Positions 1 through 7,452 of a DNA stretch of 63,468 nt are shown one piece after another. The stretch is from contig NZ_NFNY01000067.1 in NCBI RefSeq assembly GCF_002179165.1, positions 1-63,468 of the forward strand. Reading direction: 5' to 3'. This DNA is from Campylobacter jejuni (lineage in GTDB: Bacteria; Campylobacterota; Campylobacteria; Campylobacterales; Campylobacteraceae). A model generated the notes under the pieces. It made no database searches. It was not told the DNA's origin and saw only the letters and a list, made by a program, of their open reading frames with translations. Made by a program: the position numbers and the translations under genes. Positions within the stretch are counted from its first letter, which is position 1; every line of letters starts with the position of its first letter.

Positions 1-50
1 TATCATTAAATATTAAAAAACAAAAATAAACAAATATAAAAATTATTTAT

Positions 51-141
51 AAAAAAATTGCTGGGAAGACTTACTAACGCTAAAAAAGTTTTTTAAAAAC
101 TATTATCCCAAAAAAAATTGGTGGGAGGCTCTACTAACGCT
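51..141. repeat. Pair of 31-nt direct repeats, period 60 nt
   Basis: Two copies (51-81 and 111-141) begin with seven A then TTG, share a TGGGA core and end in ACTAACGCT. They differ at 5 of 31 positions and start exactly 60 nt apart. The second copy contains TTGGTGGGAGG, which resembles the G-rich elements TTGGGTGGGCGG (about 1038) and GGTTGGGGTGGGCGGG (about 1552) upstream of the second and third small-peptide ORFs. They could be iteron-like sites or relics of the same cassette leader; the role is unknown. Confidence 0.7.
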
Positions 142-457
142 TTTATAAGCTTGTATTTGGAGATTGTAAGAAAAATTTCTTATAAAATAGGCTTTTGAAA
201 GAAAAAAAACTAAAGCCGTTTTTAAGTATTAAAAATCTTTCAATATTCTTAAATTTATTTAAAAACTACTCCTTTAATTATGATATATATTATCAAATAA
301 AAATAACAAAAAAATATATTTTTGCTTTTATTTACATTACTTTCTTAAAGTGTTACAATTCTTGCAAGTTTTTTGAATGAAACTTATTAAAAGTAGATTT
401 TAAAAGCTTAGGAATTTCGCAAACTTTAGGTGAATAACTCTTTAAAGGATTTTTCAA
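142..457. other. Non-coding AT-rich stretch upstream of first cassette
   Basis: No convincing gene. A 61-codon TTG-initiated frame at 195-380 has no good Shine-Dalgarno and a composition expected of random A/T. A sigma70-like extended -10 (TGTTACAAT, 351-359) lies about 100 nt upstream of the first 27-codon ORF and could drive it. Confidence 0.4.
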
Positions 458-541
458 ATGTTTAGAAAGATTTTAAAAGGGTTGTTTAAAAAACTTACTT
501 TAAAAATTATTATAAAAATAAAATTTAAAGTAAGAAAATAA
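458..541 (+). CDS. 27-aa basic hydrophobic peptide (copy 1), AapA-like in character
   Basis: ATG is preceded by AAAGGA at 444-449 with 8 nt spacing. The predicted peptide starts MFRKILKGLFKK and ends IKFKVRK: 11 Lys/Arg, no acidic residue, alternating with Ile/Leu/Phe, so a cationic amphipathic or membrane-active peptide is likely. Two more ORFs of exactly the same length (84 nt) with the same composition lie at 1083 and 1592. The stop codon runs straight into a 12-bp hairpin. The 24 nt before the ATG resemble those before copy 2 (CTCTTT, A-run, GG). Size, charge and layout recall type I toxins of the AapA/IsoA family; homology is not shown. A TATAAT-like sequence on the opposite strand within the ORF (about 508-516) could start an antisense RNA. 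Confidence 0.6.
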   Translation: MFRKILKGLFKKLTLKIIIKIKFKVRK

Positions 542-542
542 A

Positions 543-575
543 TAACCTACCCGCAATTATAGCGGGTTTAGGTTA
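543..575 (+). terminator. Hairpin directly after peptide 1
   Basis: TAACCTA+CCCGC pairs with GCGGG+TAGGTTA: 12 bp, one 2-nt bulge and a 7-nt loop (AATTATA). It begins 2 nt after the peptide stop and ends 25 nt before the next start codon. It lacks a U tract on the plus strand, so it may be an mRNA 3'-end or stability structure rather than a classical terminator. Confidence 0.55.
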
Positions 576-599
576 AAAAATAAATAAAAAGGATGAAAA

Positions 600-950
600 A
601 TGGTAAATGTAAAAATCAGTGAAAATTTGTTGCTAGATATGTTTGAAGAGCGTTTGGAATATTGGGAGAGCGGAAGAGATTACAAAGACTTATTTTTAAA
701 AATGTATGAAAATTATATTAGTGATGGTCTTTTTGAAAATATGGAGCTTGATATTATGCAAGTTGTGGATAATGATGTTATTAATTATTGTCAAGTTTTG
801 AATGTTAATGATTTTGATGATGAAGATGAGTTTAAAAGAGCAATTAGGCTTTATAATGAAGGTTATAGGGATGTTAGTTGTGATGGGTTTGATTTTGCTT
901 TTATAGAAGCTATCGACGAGAATAAAGGGCTTTTATTAGTAAGATACTAA
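600..950 (+). CDS. Small acidic hypothetical protein (116 aa)
   Basis: I do not recognise a family. The start ATG has AAAAGGA about 6-9 nt upstream. The protein has 28 Asp/Glu against 11 Lys/Arg, with an acidic cluster FDDEDEF near residue 77 and no predicted membrane segment or Cys/His metal motif. Such a charge distribution is seen in DNA-mimic and anti-restriction proteins of mobile elements, but also in many unrelated small proteins, so function is open. It lies between the first peptide-hairpin unit and the second cassette, in the inferred end of an element integrated at tRNA-Arg. Codon use and length make it the most gene-like ORF in the first 2.7 kb. Confidence 0.75.
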   Translation: MVNVKISENLLLDMFEERLEYWESGRDYKDLFLKMYENYISDGLFENMELDIMQVVDNDVINYCQVLNVNDFDDEDEFKRAIRLYNEGYRDVSCDGFDFAFIEAIDENKGLLLVRY

Positions 951-1082
951 TAAAAAGCCAAATTAAAAATGAAATTAATTATATATTAAAGTTTATTAAA
1001 AAAAGATTAAAGGCTTGATTATTAAATTTAAAAATTTTTGGGTGGGCGGCAAGGGGTTAAAACTCTTTTAAAAGGTTTGAAA

Positions 1083-1166
1083 ATGATGTTTTTCAAATTT
1101 AAAAAAGGGTTTAAGATATTTGGAGTGAAATTTAAAATTAATTTAAAAATCACTTCAAAAAAATAA
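1083..1166 (+). CDS. 27-aa basic hydrophobic peptide (copy 2)
   Basis: Same length as copies 1 and 3. It starts MMFFKFKKGFKIFGVKFK and ends ITSKK: 10 Lys, no acidic residue, many Phe/Ile. AAAAGG at 1070-1075 gives a 7-nt spacing to ATG. Upstream, ACTCTTTTAAAAGG is a near-copy of the sequence before copy 1 and is self-complementary around the Shine-Dalgarno, which could hide it in the mRNA. A G-rich element (GGGTGGGCGG, about 1040-1049) lies 35-45 nt before the start. The hairpin overlaps the stop codon. Confidence 0.6.
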   Translation: MMFFKFKKGFKIFGVKFKINLKITSKK

Positions 1167-1199
1167 ACTCTTGGCGGTTATTTTACCGCCTTTGAGTTT
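1165..1199 (+). terminator. Hairpin directly after peptide 2
   Basis: AAACTC and GGCGGT pair with ACCGCC and GAGTTT around a short internal loop: two 6-bp helices with a 6-nt apical loop. It overlaps the last two bases of the peptide stop codon. The 3' arm CCGCC could alternatively pair with GGCGG in the 5' G-rich element (1045-1049). No U tract follows. Confidence 0.55.
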
Positions 1200-1266
1200 A
1201 AAACAAAATTAAGAAAGAAAGGTTAAAAAATGAAAATTAAAAATAAAAACTTAAAAAAAAATAAAT

Positions 1267-1461
1267 ATGGATTTTAAAAATATTAGTGATGAAAATCAAA
1301 AATTTAAGGATTTGAATAAAACTTATTTAAAAGAATTAAAGGTTTTTAATAACTTAAATTATATTTTTAAAAAGATTAGAGACGGCATCTCTAGTCAAAA
1401 TTATAAACTTTTTTATGATTTAAAAACCAAAGGAGATGATGTTTTAATGATTATTGTTTAA
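1267..1461 (+). CDS. Small hypothetical protein (64 aa; possibly 76 aa from 1230)
   Basis: Unrecognised small hydrophilic protein, Lys/Asp/Asn-rich, without membrane segments. The best Shine-Dalgarno (AAGAAAGAAAGG, 1211-1222) sits before an ATG at 1230, not before 1267. From 1230 the frame reads MKIKNKNLKKNKYGF and stops at 1277 because of a nine-A tract at 1253-1261. With eight A residues the frame would run through 1267 to give 76 aa. Either the true start is 1267, or the gene carries a one-base slip in a homopolymer, or the tract was misread in sequencing. It is the downstream gene of cassette 2. Confidence 0.5.
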   Translation: MDFKNISDENQKFKDLNKTYLKELKVFNNLNYIFKKIRDGISSQNYKLFYDLKTKGDDVLMIIV

Positions 1462-1591
1462 GAATAGCTTGTAAAGTTTATTTTATAGGTTTTGCAAACG
1501 ATAGGGAATTAAAAATTTTAATTAGAAAAGAATTAAAAAATTAACTTTTTTTGGTTGGGGTGGGCGGGATTTTTAAGCTAGGATTTTAAAA

Positions 1592-1675
1592 ATGAAAGTT
1601 TTTAGAATTGTGGTTTTTTTAAAATGGTTTGGTTTAAAAATTAATTTAATCTTTAAAACCAAAACCAAAAAATAA
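1592..1675 (+). CDS. 27-aa basic hydrophobic peptide (copy 3)
   Basis: Third 84-nt ORF: starts MKVFRIVVFLKWFGLK and ends IFKTKTKK, with 8 Lys/Arg, no acidic residue and a hydrophobic first half. AGGA at 1580-1583 is 8 nt from the ATG. A G-rich element (GGTTGGGGTGGGCGGG) lies about 25-40 nt upstream. A hairpin follows 8 nt after the stop. The pattern LKI-hydrophobic-Lys near the C-terminus is shared with copy 1 and is reminiscent of AapA peptides; alignment would be needed to claim it. Confidence 0.6.
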   Translation: MKVFRIVVFLKWFGLKINLIFKTKTKK

Positions 1676-1683
1676 AAAAAACA

Positions 1684-1706
1684 TAGGGGCATTATAGCCC
1701 CCTTAG
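1684..1706 (+). terminator. Hairpin directly after peptide 3
   Basis: GGGGC (1686-1690) pairs with GCCCC (1697-1701) around an ATTATA loop, with weak outer pairing. The loop matches AATTATA of hairpin 1. After it comes CTTAAAACAAAATTAA, nearly the same as TTTAAAACAAAATTAAG after hairpin 2, so the cassettes are homologous beyond the ORFs. Confidence 0.5.
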
Positions 1707-1815
1707 CTTAAAACAAAATTAAAAGATTTTAGCTTTTATACAAAGGCTAAGATGTTTTAATTTTAACCTTGTTTTAATCGGTTAAATTTTAAAATAAATA
1801 AATTATAAAGGAAAA

Positions 1816-1938
1816 ATGATGTTATTAAAATCTTTAATTATGTTTTGGTGGGTGTATGCAATAGCTTGGCTTGTTTTAGGAAATGGCTTTTTAGTTGTTA
1901 TTGGTTTAGCTATTCTTGGCGGTTTATGTGGGTTTTAA
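1816..1938 (+). CDS. Small membrane peptide (40 aa)
   Basis: ATGATG is preceded by AAAGGA at 1807-1812 with close spacing. The peptide starts MMLLKSLIMFWWVYAIAW and continues with a Gly/Leu/Ile/Val-rich stretch, so nearly the whole chain could span a membrane once or as a tight hairpin. One Lys and no acidic residue. A proper intrinsic terminator lies 12 nt downstream, supporting a real transcript. It is the downstream gene of the third cassette. Function unknown; holin-like, toxin-like or membrane-accessory roles are all possible. Confidence 0.55.
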   Translation: MMLLKSLIMFWWVYAIAWLVLGNGFLVVIGLAILGGLCGF

Positions 1939-1950
1939 CCTTGCAACTTT

Positions 1951-1970
1951 AGGGCTTTTAGCCCTTTTTT
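1951..1970 (+). terminator. Intrinsic terminator after 40-aa membrane peptide
   Basis: AGGGC-TTTTA-GCCCT followed by five further T residues: 5-bp stem, 5-nt loop and U tract. It closes the plus-strand cassette array. Confidence 0.75.
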
Positions 1971-2422
1971 CTGTCGTAAAAACTTCTTTAAAAATAATCA
2001 AATCTAAAAACTTTATAATATTTTCATTTTAAAATATTAAAAAATATTTACACTTTAAAATCTGGTATTCTTTTTTACTTGTGTTTTTTCTAAAAAATTA
2101 ATTTTTCTTATTAAAAAAAGCCTTAAGCTTGATAAAATTAAACGCATTTACAAGCTTTTTATTTTTTTAAATAAATATAAATAAGACTTTAAAGCTTTAT
2201 TTATTAGTTTTAAAAAGCTTTTTATTTTGCTTTTTTTGTGAATAAATATAAACCTTTTAAAGATTAAAAACTTTATTTGGTCAAAACTTAAATTTTCAAT
2301 CTTTTAAATAATTTGTAGTGCCTAATTTTAATGCTTTAAAATATTACAAAGAAGGTTAAAATTATGATGAAAAGATTTTGTTCTTAATTAGGATAAATTT
2401 AAAATATTTTTCTATTATTATC
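1971..2422. other. Gene-free AT-rich stretch
   Basis: No ORF with plausible start and codon use on either strand. On the minus strand, short open pieces around 2200-2310 lie in the direction expected for the rest of a decayed integrase, but I cannot align them to one. Confidence 0.35.
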
Positions 2423-2620
2423 CTATACTTTAATCTTGCTCAAAAAACTTTTTCTACCTATAGGAATGAATTTAATATACAATTCTTTGTCTTTAGCTTT
2501 AGATAAGCTTTTTATCTTTACTATATCTTTTTATGTAAATACCATTTAGTCTTTTTGGTATTTTATACTCAAAAAATAAAAAAATATGATCAGCAGATAT
2601 AGAACTGGGTAGAAGAATTA
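2423..2620 (-). pseudogene. Probable remnant of tyrosine integrase N-terminus
   Basis: On the minus strand an open stretch reads IPKRLNGIYIKRYSKDKK and then hits a stop; shifting one base lets it continue KAKDKELYIKFIPIGRKSF before another stop at 2423-2425. The pattern PKxLNGIY...(D/K)KxxYIKF...GRKSF resembles the arm-binding N-terminal domain of phage-type integrases as I know them. The piece is about 120 nt from the 3' end of tRNA-Arg, where such an integrase gene would sit in an element inserted in the tRNA. No catalytic Arg...HxxR...Tyr domain is visible, so it is a decayed fragment. The resemblance is short and by eye. Confidence 0.4.
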
Positions 2621-2741
2621 TATGTTAATTTTTTTTGTGGAAGAGATAGGGGATTTAAACAATATAAATAATTATAATTTTCTTAAAATATTAATAAAAA
2701 AGGATTTAAAAAGATATTTAGTGATTTAAGTTTTGTATTTG

Positions 2742-2818
2742 TGGTGTCCCCGACAAGATTTGAACTTGTGGCCTCAAAATTAGGAATTTTGCGCTCTATC
2801 CTGCTGAGCTACGAGGAC
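2742..2818 (-). tRNA. tRNA-Arg (anticodon CCT)
   Basis: 77 nt with GTCCTCG acceptor arm matching CGGGGAC, TTCAAAT T-loop, encoded CCA and anticodon loop TTCCTAA giving CCT (reads AGG). It lies just downstream of fusA. Its 3' end faces the accessory stretch 1-2741. Arg tRNA genes are known integration sites for Campylobacter genomic elements, which fits the integrase remnant next to it. Confidence 0.95.
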
Positions 2819-2821
2819 AGA

Positions 2822-2842
2822 AAGCGGGAAAATCTCCCGCTT
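2822..2842 (-). terminator. Hairpin between fusA and tRNA-Arg
   Basis: AAGCGGGA pairs with TCCCGCTT (8 bp, 5-nt loop), 6 nt after the fusA stop. The U tract is short, and tRNA-Arg follows at once, so it may be a terminator or a processing signal. Confidence 0.55.
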
Positions 2843-2847
2843 GCATT

Positions 2848-4923
2848 TTAGCCGTTTCTTTTCTTGATAATTTCTTCAGAAACATTTTTTGGAACTTCAT
2901 CATAGTGATCAAATTCCATAGAATAAGTTGCACGGCCTTGAGTTTGACTTCTAAGATCGGTTGAGTAACCAAACATTTCAGCCAAAGGACAAAATGCAGT
3001 GATGATTTTATTGCCACCTCTTTCATCCATTGAGTTAACCTGACCACGGCGTTTGTTAAGATCGCCGATTACATCGCCCATATATTCTTCAGGGGTTTCA
3101 ACTTCAACCTTCATCATAGGCTCTAAGATTACCGCACCTGCTTTTCTAGCACCTTCTTTAAAGCCCATAGAAGCAGCAAGTTTAAATGCCATTTCAGAAG
3201 AATCCACTTCGTGATAACTTCCATCATAAACGGTTACTTTAACATCTTCCACTGGATAACCTGCTAAAACACCATTTTGCAATGCTTCTTGCACACCTTT
3301 ATCCACCGCAGGAATATATTCTTTTGGAATCACCCCACCTTTGATATCATTGACAAATTCATATCCACTACCTGGCTCAAGTGGCTCAAGGCGTAAGAAT
3401 ACATGTCCGTATTGACCACGACCACCTGATTGCTTAGCGTATTTATATTCTTGCTCAACTGTTTTTCTAATAGTCTCACGATAAGCAACTTGAGGTTGTC
3501 CTACTTCGGCTTCTACTTTAAATTCGCGTAGCATTCTATCAACGATAATCTCAAGGTGTAATTCACCCATACCTGAAATAATGGTTTGACCACTTTCTTC
3601 ATCAGTAGAAACTCTAAAGCTTGGATCTTCTTGTGCTAATTTATTCAAAGCAATAGACATTTTTTCTTGATCCGCTTTTGTTTTTGGCTCCACAGCAACG
3701 CTGATAACCGGATCAGGGAAATCCATTCTTTCAAGGATTACTTTATCTTTTTCACTTGCTAAAGTATCCCCTGTTAATGTATCTTTAAGTCCTACAACAG
3801 CGCCAATTTCTCCTGCATAAAGAACCTTGATTTCTTCTCTTTTATTAGAATGCATTTTCAATAAACGACCGATTCTTTCTTTTTTATCTTTAGTAGAGTT
3901 ATAAGCATAAGAACCGCTTTCTAAACTACCACGATACACACGCACGAAAGTTAATTGTCCTACAAATGGGTCGGTCATAATTTTAAATGCAAGCCCTGCA
4001 AATTCGCCATCATCAGTTGATTTTACAGAAACTTCTGTTCCATCTTCATATTCGCCTTTGATATTTGCAACTTCATCAGGAGCTGGTAAATAAGCTACAA
4101 CTGCATCAAGCAAAGGTTGAATTCCTTTGTTTTTAAATGCAGTTCCACAAAGCATAGGCACCATAGAAAGGCTCAAACATCCTGCTTTAATACCTGCTTT
4201 AATTTCTTCTATACTTAATTCTTCGCCACCTAAATATTTTTCCATTAACTCATCACTTGTTTCAGAAACCGCTTCTATCATTTTAGTGCGATATTCTTCC
4301 GCTTTTTCTTTAAGTTCTGCTGGAATTTCTTTTTCTACATAATCAGTTGGCTTGTTTTCATCTTCCCAAAGCAATGCTTTCATTGTGATAAGATCAATCA
4401 CGCCTTTGAAATTATCTTCAGCACCTACTGGAATTTGAAGTGGAACTGGATTTCCTTTTAAGCGATTGCGAATTTGATCTTCTACATTAAAGAAATTCGC
4501 ACCGATTCTATCCATTTTATTTACAAAAACAATTCTTGGAACGCCGTATTTATTTGCTTGTCTCCAAACGGTTTCAGATTGAGGTTGCACCCCACCTACT
4601 GAACAAAATACAGAAACCGCACCATCAAGAACACGCATTGATCTTTCAACTTCGATAGTAAAATCCACGTGGCCTGGAGTGTCTATAAGGTTGATTTGAT
4701 GATCTTTCCAAAAACAAGTAGTCGCAGCAGAAGTAATTGTAATACCTCTTTCTTTTTCCTGCTCCATCCAGTCCATAGTCGCAGCACCATCATGCACTTC
4801 GCCTATTTTATGACTCATACCTGTAAAGAAAAGAATTCTTTCACTTGTAGTCGTTTTTCCTGCATCGATGTGTGCAGCAATACCGATATTTCTAACCTTT
4901 TTTAAAGGAGTACTTCTTGACAT
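2848..4923 (-). CDS. fusA: Elongation factor G
   Basis: Translocation GTPase of the ribosome, 691 aa, full length. GTPase motifs are intact: AHIDAGKT (17-24), RGITI (59-63), DTPGH (81-85) and NKMD (135-138). Domain IV/V sequence follows, ending in KKRNG. It is the last protein gene of an rpsL-rpsG-fusA operon on the minus strand, 12 nt after rpsG. Unlike the E. coli str operon, tuf is not next to it; the tuf gene here is at 27304. Nothing unusual. Confidence 0.98.
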   Translation of the reverse strand: MSRSTPLKKVRNIGIAAHIDAGKTTTSERILFFTGMSHKIGEVHDGAATMDWMEQEKERGITITSAATTCFWKDHQINLIDTPGHVDFTIEVERSMRVLDGAVSVFCSVGGVQPQSETVWRQANKYGVPRIVFVNKMDRIGANFFNVEDQIRNRLKGNPVPLQIPVGAEDNFKGVIDLITMKALLWEDENKPTDYVEKEIPAELKEKAEEYRTKMIEAVSETSDELMEKYLGGEELSIEEIKAGIKAGCLSLSMVPMLCGTAFKNKGIQPLLDAVVAYLPAPDEVANIKGEYEDGTEVSVKSTDDGEFAGLAFKIMTDPFVGQLTFVRVYRGSLESGSYAYNSTKDKKERIGRLLKMHSNKREEIKVLYAGEIGAVVGLKDTLTGDTLASEKDKVILERMDFPDPVISVAVEPKTKADQEKMSIALNKLAQEDPSFRVSTDEESGQTIISGMGELHLEIIVDRMLREFKVEAEVGQPQVAYRETIRKTVEQEYKYAKQSGGRGQYGHVFLRLEPLEPGSGYEFVNDIKGGVIPKEYIPAVDKGVQEALQNGVLAGYPVEDVKVTVYDGSYHEVDSSEMAFKLAASMGFKEGARKAGAVILEPMMKVEVETPEEYMGDVIGDLNKRRGQVNSMDERGGNKIITAFCPLAEMFGYSTDLRSQTQGRATYSMEFDHYDEVPKNVSEEIIKKRNG

Positions 4924-4935
4924 CTATTCTCCTTC

Positions 4936-5430
<495 letters not shown>

Positions 5431-5475
5431 TTACTCAAACAAAATCAAATCTAACGGATTCGCCTGTCTAAAAAA

Positions 5476-5859
5476 TTACTTAGCACTTGCTTTAGGACGC
5501 TTTGCACCATATTTAGAACGAGAAACTGTTCTTTTTGCAACGCCCGCAGTATCAAGTGCGCCACGCACGATATGATACTTCACACCCGGTAAGTCTTTTA
5601 CCCTACCACCACGCACTAAAACAATGCTGTGTTCTTGTAGGTTGTGACCTTCACCGCCGATGTAGCTGATCACTTCAAAACCACTAGTAAGTCTTACTTT
5701 GGCAACTTTTCTTAACGCTGAGTTTGGTTTTTTAGGGGTTGTTGTATAAACCCTAGTGCAAACTCCCCTTCTTTGTGGACAATTTTTAAGCGCTGGAGAT
5801 TTAGATTTTTCTAAAACTTTTTTGCGCTCTTTTCTAACCAATTGATTTATGGTAGGCAC
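5476..5859 (-). CDS. rpsL: 30S ribosomal protein S12
   Basis: 127 aa decoding-centre protein. The residues that govern streptomycin response are wild type: Lys43 in TPKKPNS and Lys88 in VKDLPG. First gene of the rpsL-rpsG-fusA operon. In this genome the gene follows the fucose island rather than rpoC, so it must have its own promoter in the 140-nt gap, or rely on read-through from the island. Confidence 0.98.
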   Translation of the reverse strand: MPTINQLVRKERKKVLEKSKSPALKNCPQRRGVCTRVYTTTPKKPNSALRKVAKVRLTSGFEVISYIGGEGHNLQEHSIVLVRGGRVKDLPGVKYHIVRGALDTAGVAKRTVSRSKYGAKRPKASAK

Positions 5860-5960
5860 AATAATTCCTTTCTTTAAAAAATATAATAAACTTTGGATAA
5901 TAGCTAAATTTTACTTACAAAAAGATAAACTAGAGATTTTTTGGTAGTGATTAAATTTAA

Positions 5961-5995
5961 AAATCCTATCCCATCTAAAACTAGATGAGATAAGA
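5961..5995 (-). terminator. Terminator at the end of the fucose operon
   Basis: Read on the minus strand: TTATCTCATCT, a short loop, AGATGGGATAGG, then ATTTTT. A 9-11-bp stem with one G-T/mismatch and U tract, 6 nt after the aldehyde dehydrogenase stop. It separates the fucose genes from rpsL. Confidence 0.7.
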
Positions 5996-5999
5996 AAAA

Positions 6000-7439
6000 T
6001 TATTGTTTATTGGTATTATATTGCAGATAAACTACATGGGTAGCTAAATACTCTTCAAGACCATGTTTTCCATCGGCTCCACCTATACCACTTTTTCTAA
6101 AACCTGCGTGAAAACCTTGCATGGCTTCAAAATTTTCGCGGTTTATATAAGTTTCACCGAATTTAATTTCTCTACTGGCTCTCATGGCTATATCTAAATT
6201 TTGCGTATAAATAGAACTTGTAAGTCCATATTCGCAATCATTTGCCATATCGATAGCCTCATCAAGTGTATCAAATTTAGCAATAGGTAAAATTGGAGCA
6301 AAAATTTCTTTTTGCATGATCTCATCTTCGTGTTTAACATTAGTAAGAACGCTTGCAGGAAAATAATATCCGCTTGTATCGGTGATCTTTCCACCACATT
6401 CTACAACTGCTCCTTTATCCGTGGCTCTTTGAAGCATTGCTAAAGCATTATCAACACCTGCTTGATTAACAAGCGGTCCCATATCAAAATCACCCTTTAA
6501 AGTATTTCCAACGCTTACCTTACTCATGGCTTTTACAAATTTATCTACAAATTCATCATAAACACTTGTATGCACATAAGCTCTTTCAGCACAATTGCAA
6601 ACTTGTCCGTTATTGCAAATTCTACTTGCCTTAATCGCTTCTACTGCTAAATCAATATCTGCATCTTTACACACTATAGCCGGTGCTTTTCCACCAAGCT
6701 CCAAAGAAACTTTAATGATATTTTTAGCTGCAGCTTCCATTACTCTAGTCCCTGCTTCAACACTTCCAGTAAGACTTACCATACCTATATTTTCATTGCT
6801 TGATAATTCATGTCCTACTACACTGCCTTTACCTGCAACCAAATTAAACACGCCTTTTGGCAAAGAACTTTGCGAAACAAGCTTTGCAAATTCAAAAGCA
6901 TTGTTTGGAGTTTCGCTACTTGGTTTTATAACGATAGTATTTCCTGTTAGTAAAGCAGGTGCCATCTTCCTTGCGATTAAGAAAAATGGAAAATTCCAAG
7001 GTAAAATTCCACCAATTACCCCAATAGCACTTTTATATAAATATATATGTTCATTAGCCCTATCACTTTGTATGATTTCACCCTCATATCTTCTAGCCCA
7101 CTCGGCTGTATAATCCGTATAATCTGCTGTAAAATTAATCTCCACACTGGCTAAAGCTCTAGTTTTTCCTTGCTCTTGCATTAAAATTTCTGTTAAGAAA
7201 TTAGCATTTTTGCGTATTAAACTAGCTATTTCTTTTAAATGATTTGCTCTCTCAATCGCTGGCTTAGCCTCCCAAGATTTTTGTGCTTTTTTGGCTGCTT
7301 CAATCGCTCTTTTAGTATCTTCTAAAGAAGCACTCGCTACTTTTGAAATGACTTCTTTAGTAGCTGGATTTAAAACTTCGATAAAATCCCCATTATGTGG
7401 GATAAATTCCCCATCAATATAATTTAAATAAGTTGTCAT
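6000..7439 (-). CDS. NAD(P)-dependent aldehyde dehydrogenase, probable lactaldehyde dehydrogenase
   Basis: 479 aa, full-length ALDH superfamily enzyme. Catalytic residues visible: Asn149 in LPWNFPFF, Glu247 in LELGGKAP and Cys281 in GQVCNC; the cofactor loop SLTGSVEAG (222-230) is present. In the fucose route it would oxidise L-lactaldehyde, released by the DapA-like aldolase, to lactate. It is the last gene of the island operon and ends just before a terminator. In the C. jejuni reference strain NCTC 11168 this gene is, as I recall, split into two reading frames (Cj0489/Cj0490); here it is intact. Confidence 0.9.
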   Translation of the reverse strand: MTTYLNYIDGEFIPHNGDFIEVLNPATKEVISKVASASLEDTKRAIEAAKKAQKSWEAKPAIERANHLKEIASLIRKNANFLTEILMQEQGKTRALASVEINFTADYTDYTAEWARRYEGEIIQSDRANEHIYLYKSAIGVIGGILPWNFPFFLIARKMAPALLTGNTIVIKPSSETPNNAFEFAKLVSQSSLPKGVFNLVAGKGSVVGHELSSNENIGMVSLTGSVEAGTRVMEAAAKNIIKVSLELGGKAPAIVCKDADIDLAVEAIKASRICNNGQVCNCAERAYVHTSVYDEFVDKFVKAMSKVSVGNTLKGDFDMGPLVNQAGVDNALAMLQRATDKGAVVECGGKITDTSGYYFPASVLTNVKHEDEIMQKEIFAPILPIAKFDTLDEAIDMANDCEYGLTSSIYTQNLDIAMRASREIKFGETYINRENFEAMQGFHAGFRKSGIGGADGKHGLEEYLATHVVYLQYNTNKQ

Positions 7440-7452
7440 TTTTTCTCCTTTT

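Noticed and set aside
195-380. 61-codon frame starting at TTG
   Set aside because: No Shine-Dalgarno at a proper distance, composition like random A/T sequence, no terminator or conserved feature.
2622-2729. 35-codon plus-strand ORF between the integrase remnant and tRNA-Arg
   Set aside because: It overlaps the opposite-strand remnant's edge, has only a weak ribosome site (GAAGAAT), and looks like chance in A/T-rich DNA.
1-2741. CRISPR array in the repeat-rich left end
   Set aside because: The repeats are too few, unequal and contain ORFs; no regular repeat-spacer pattern or cas gene is seen.
6595-7113. 172-codon plus-strand frame opposite the aldehyde dehydrogenase
   Set aside because: Antisense shadow of a gene with all catalytic motifs intact; no ribosome site and atypical residues.
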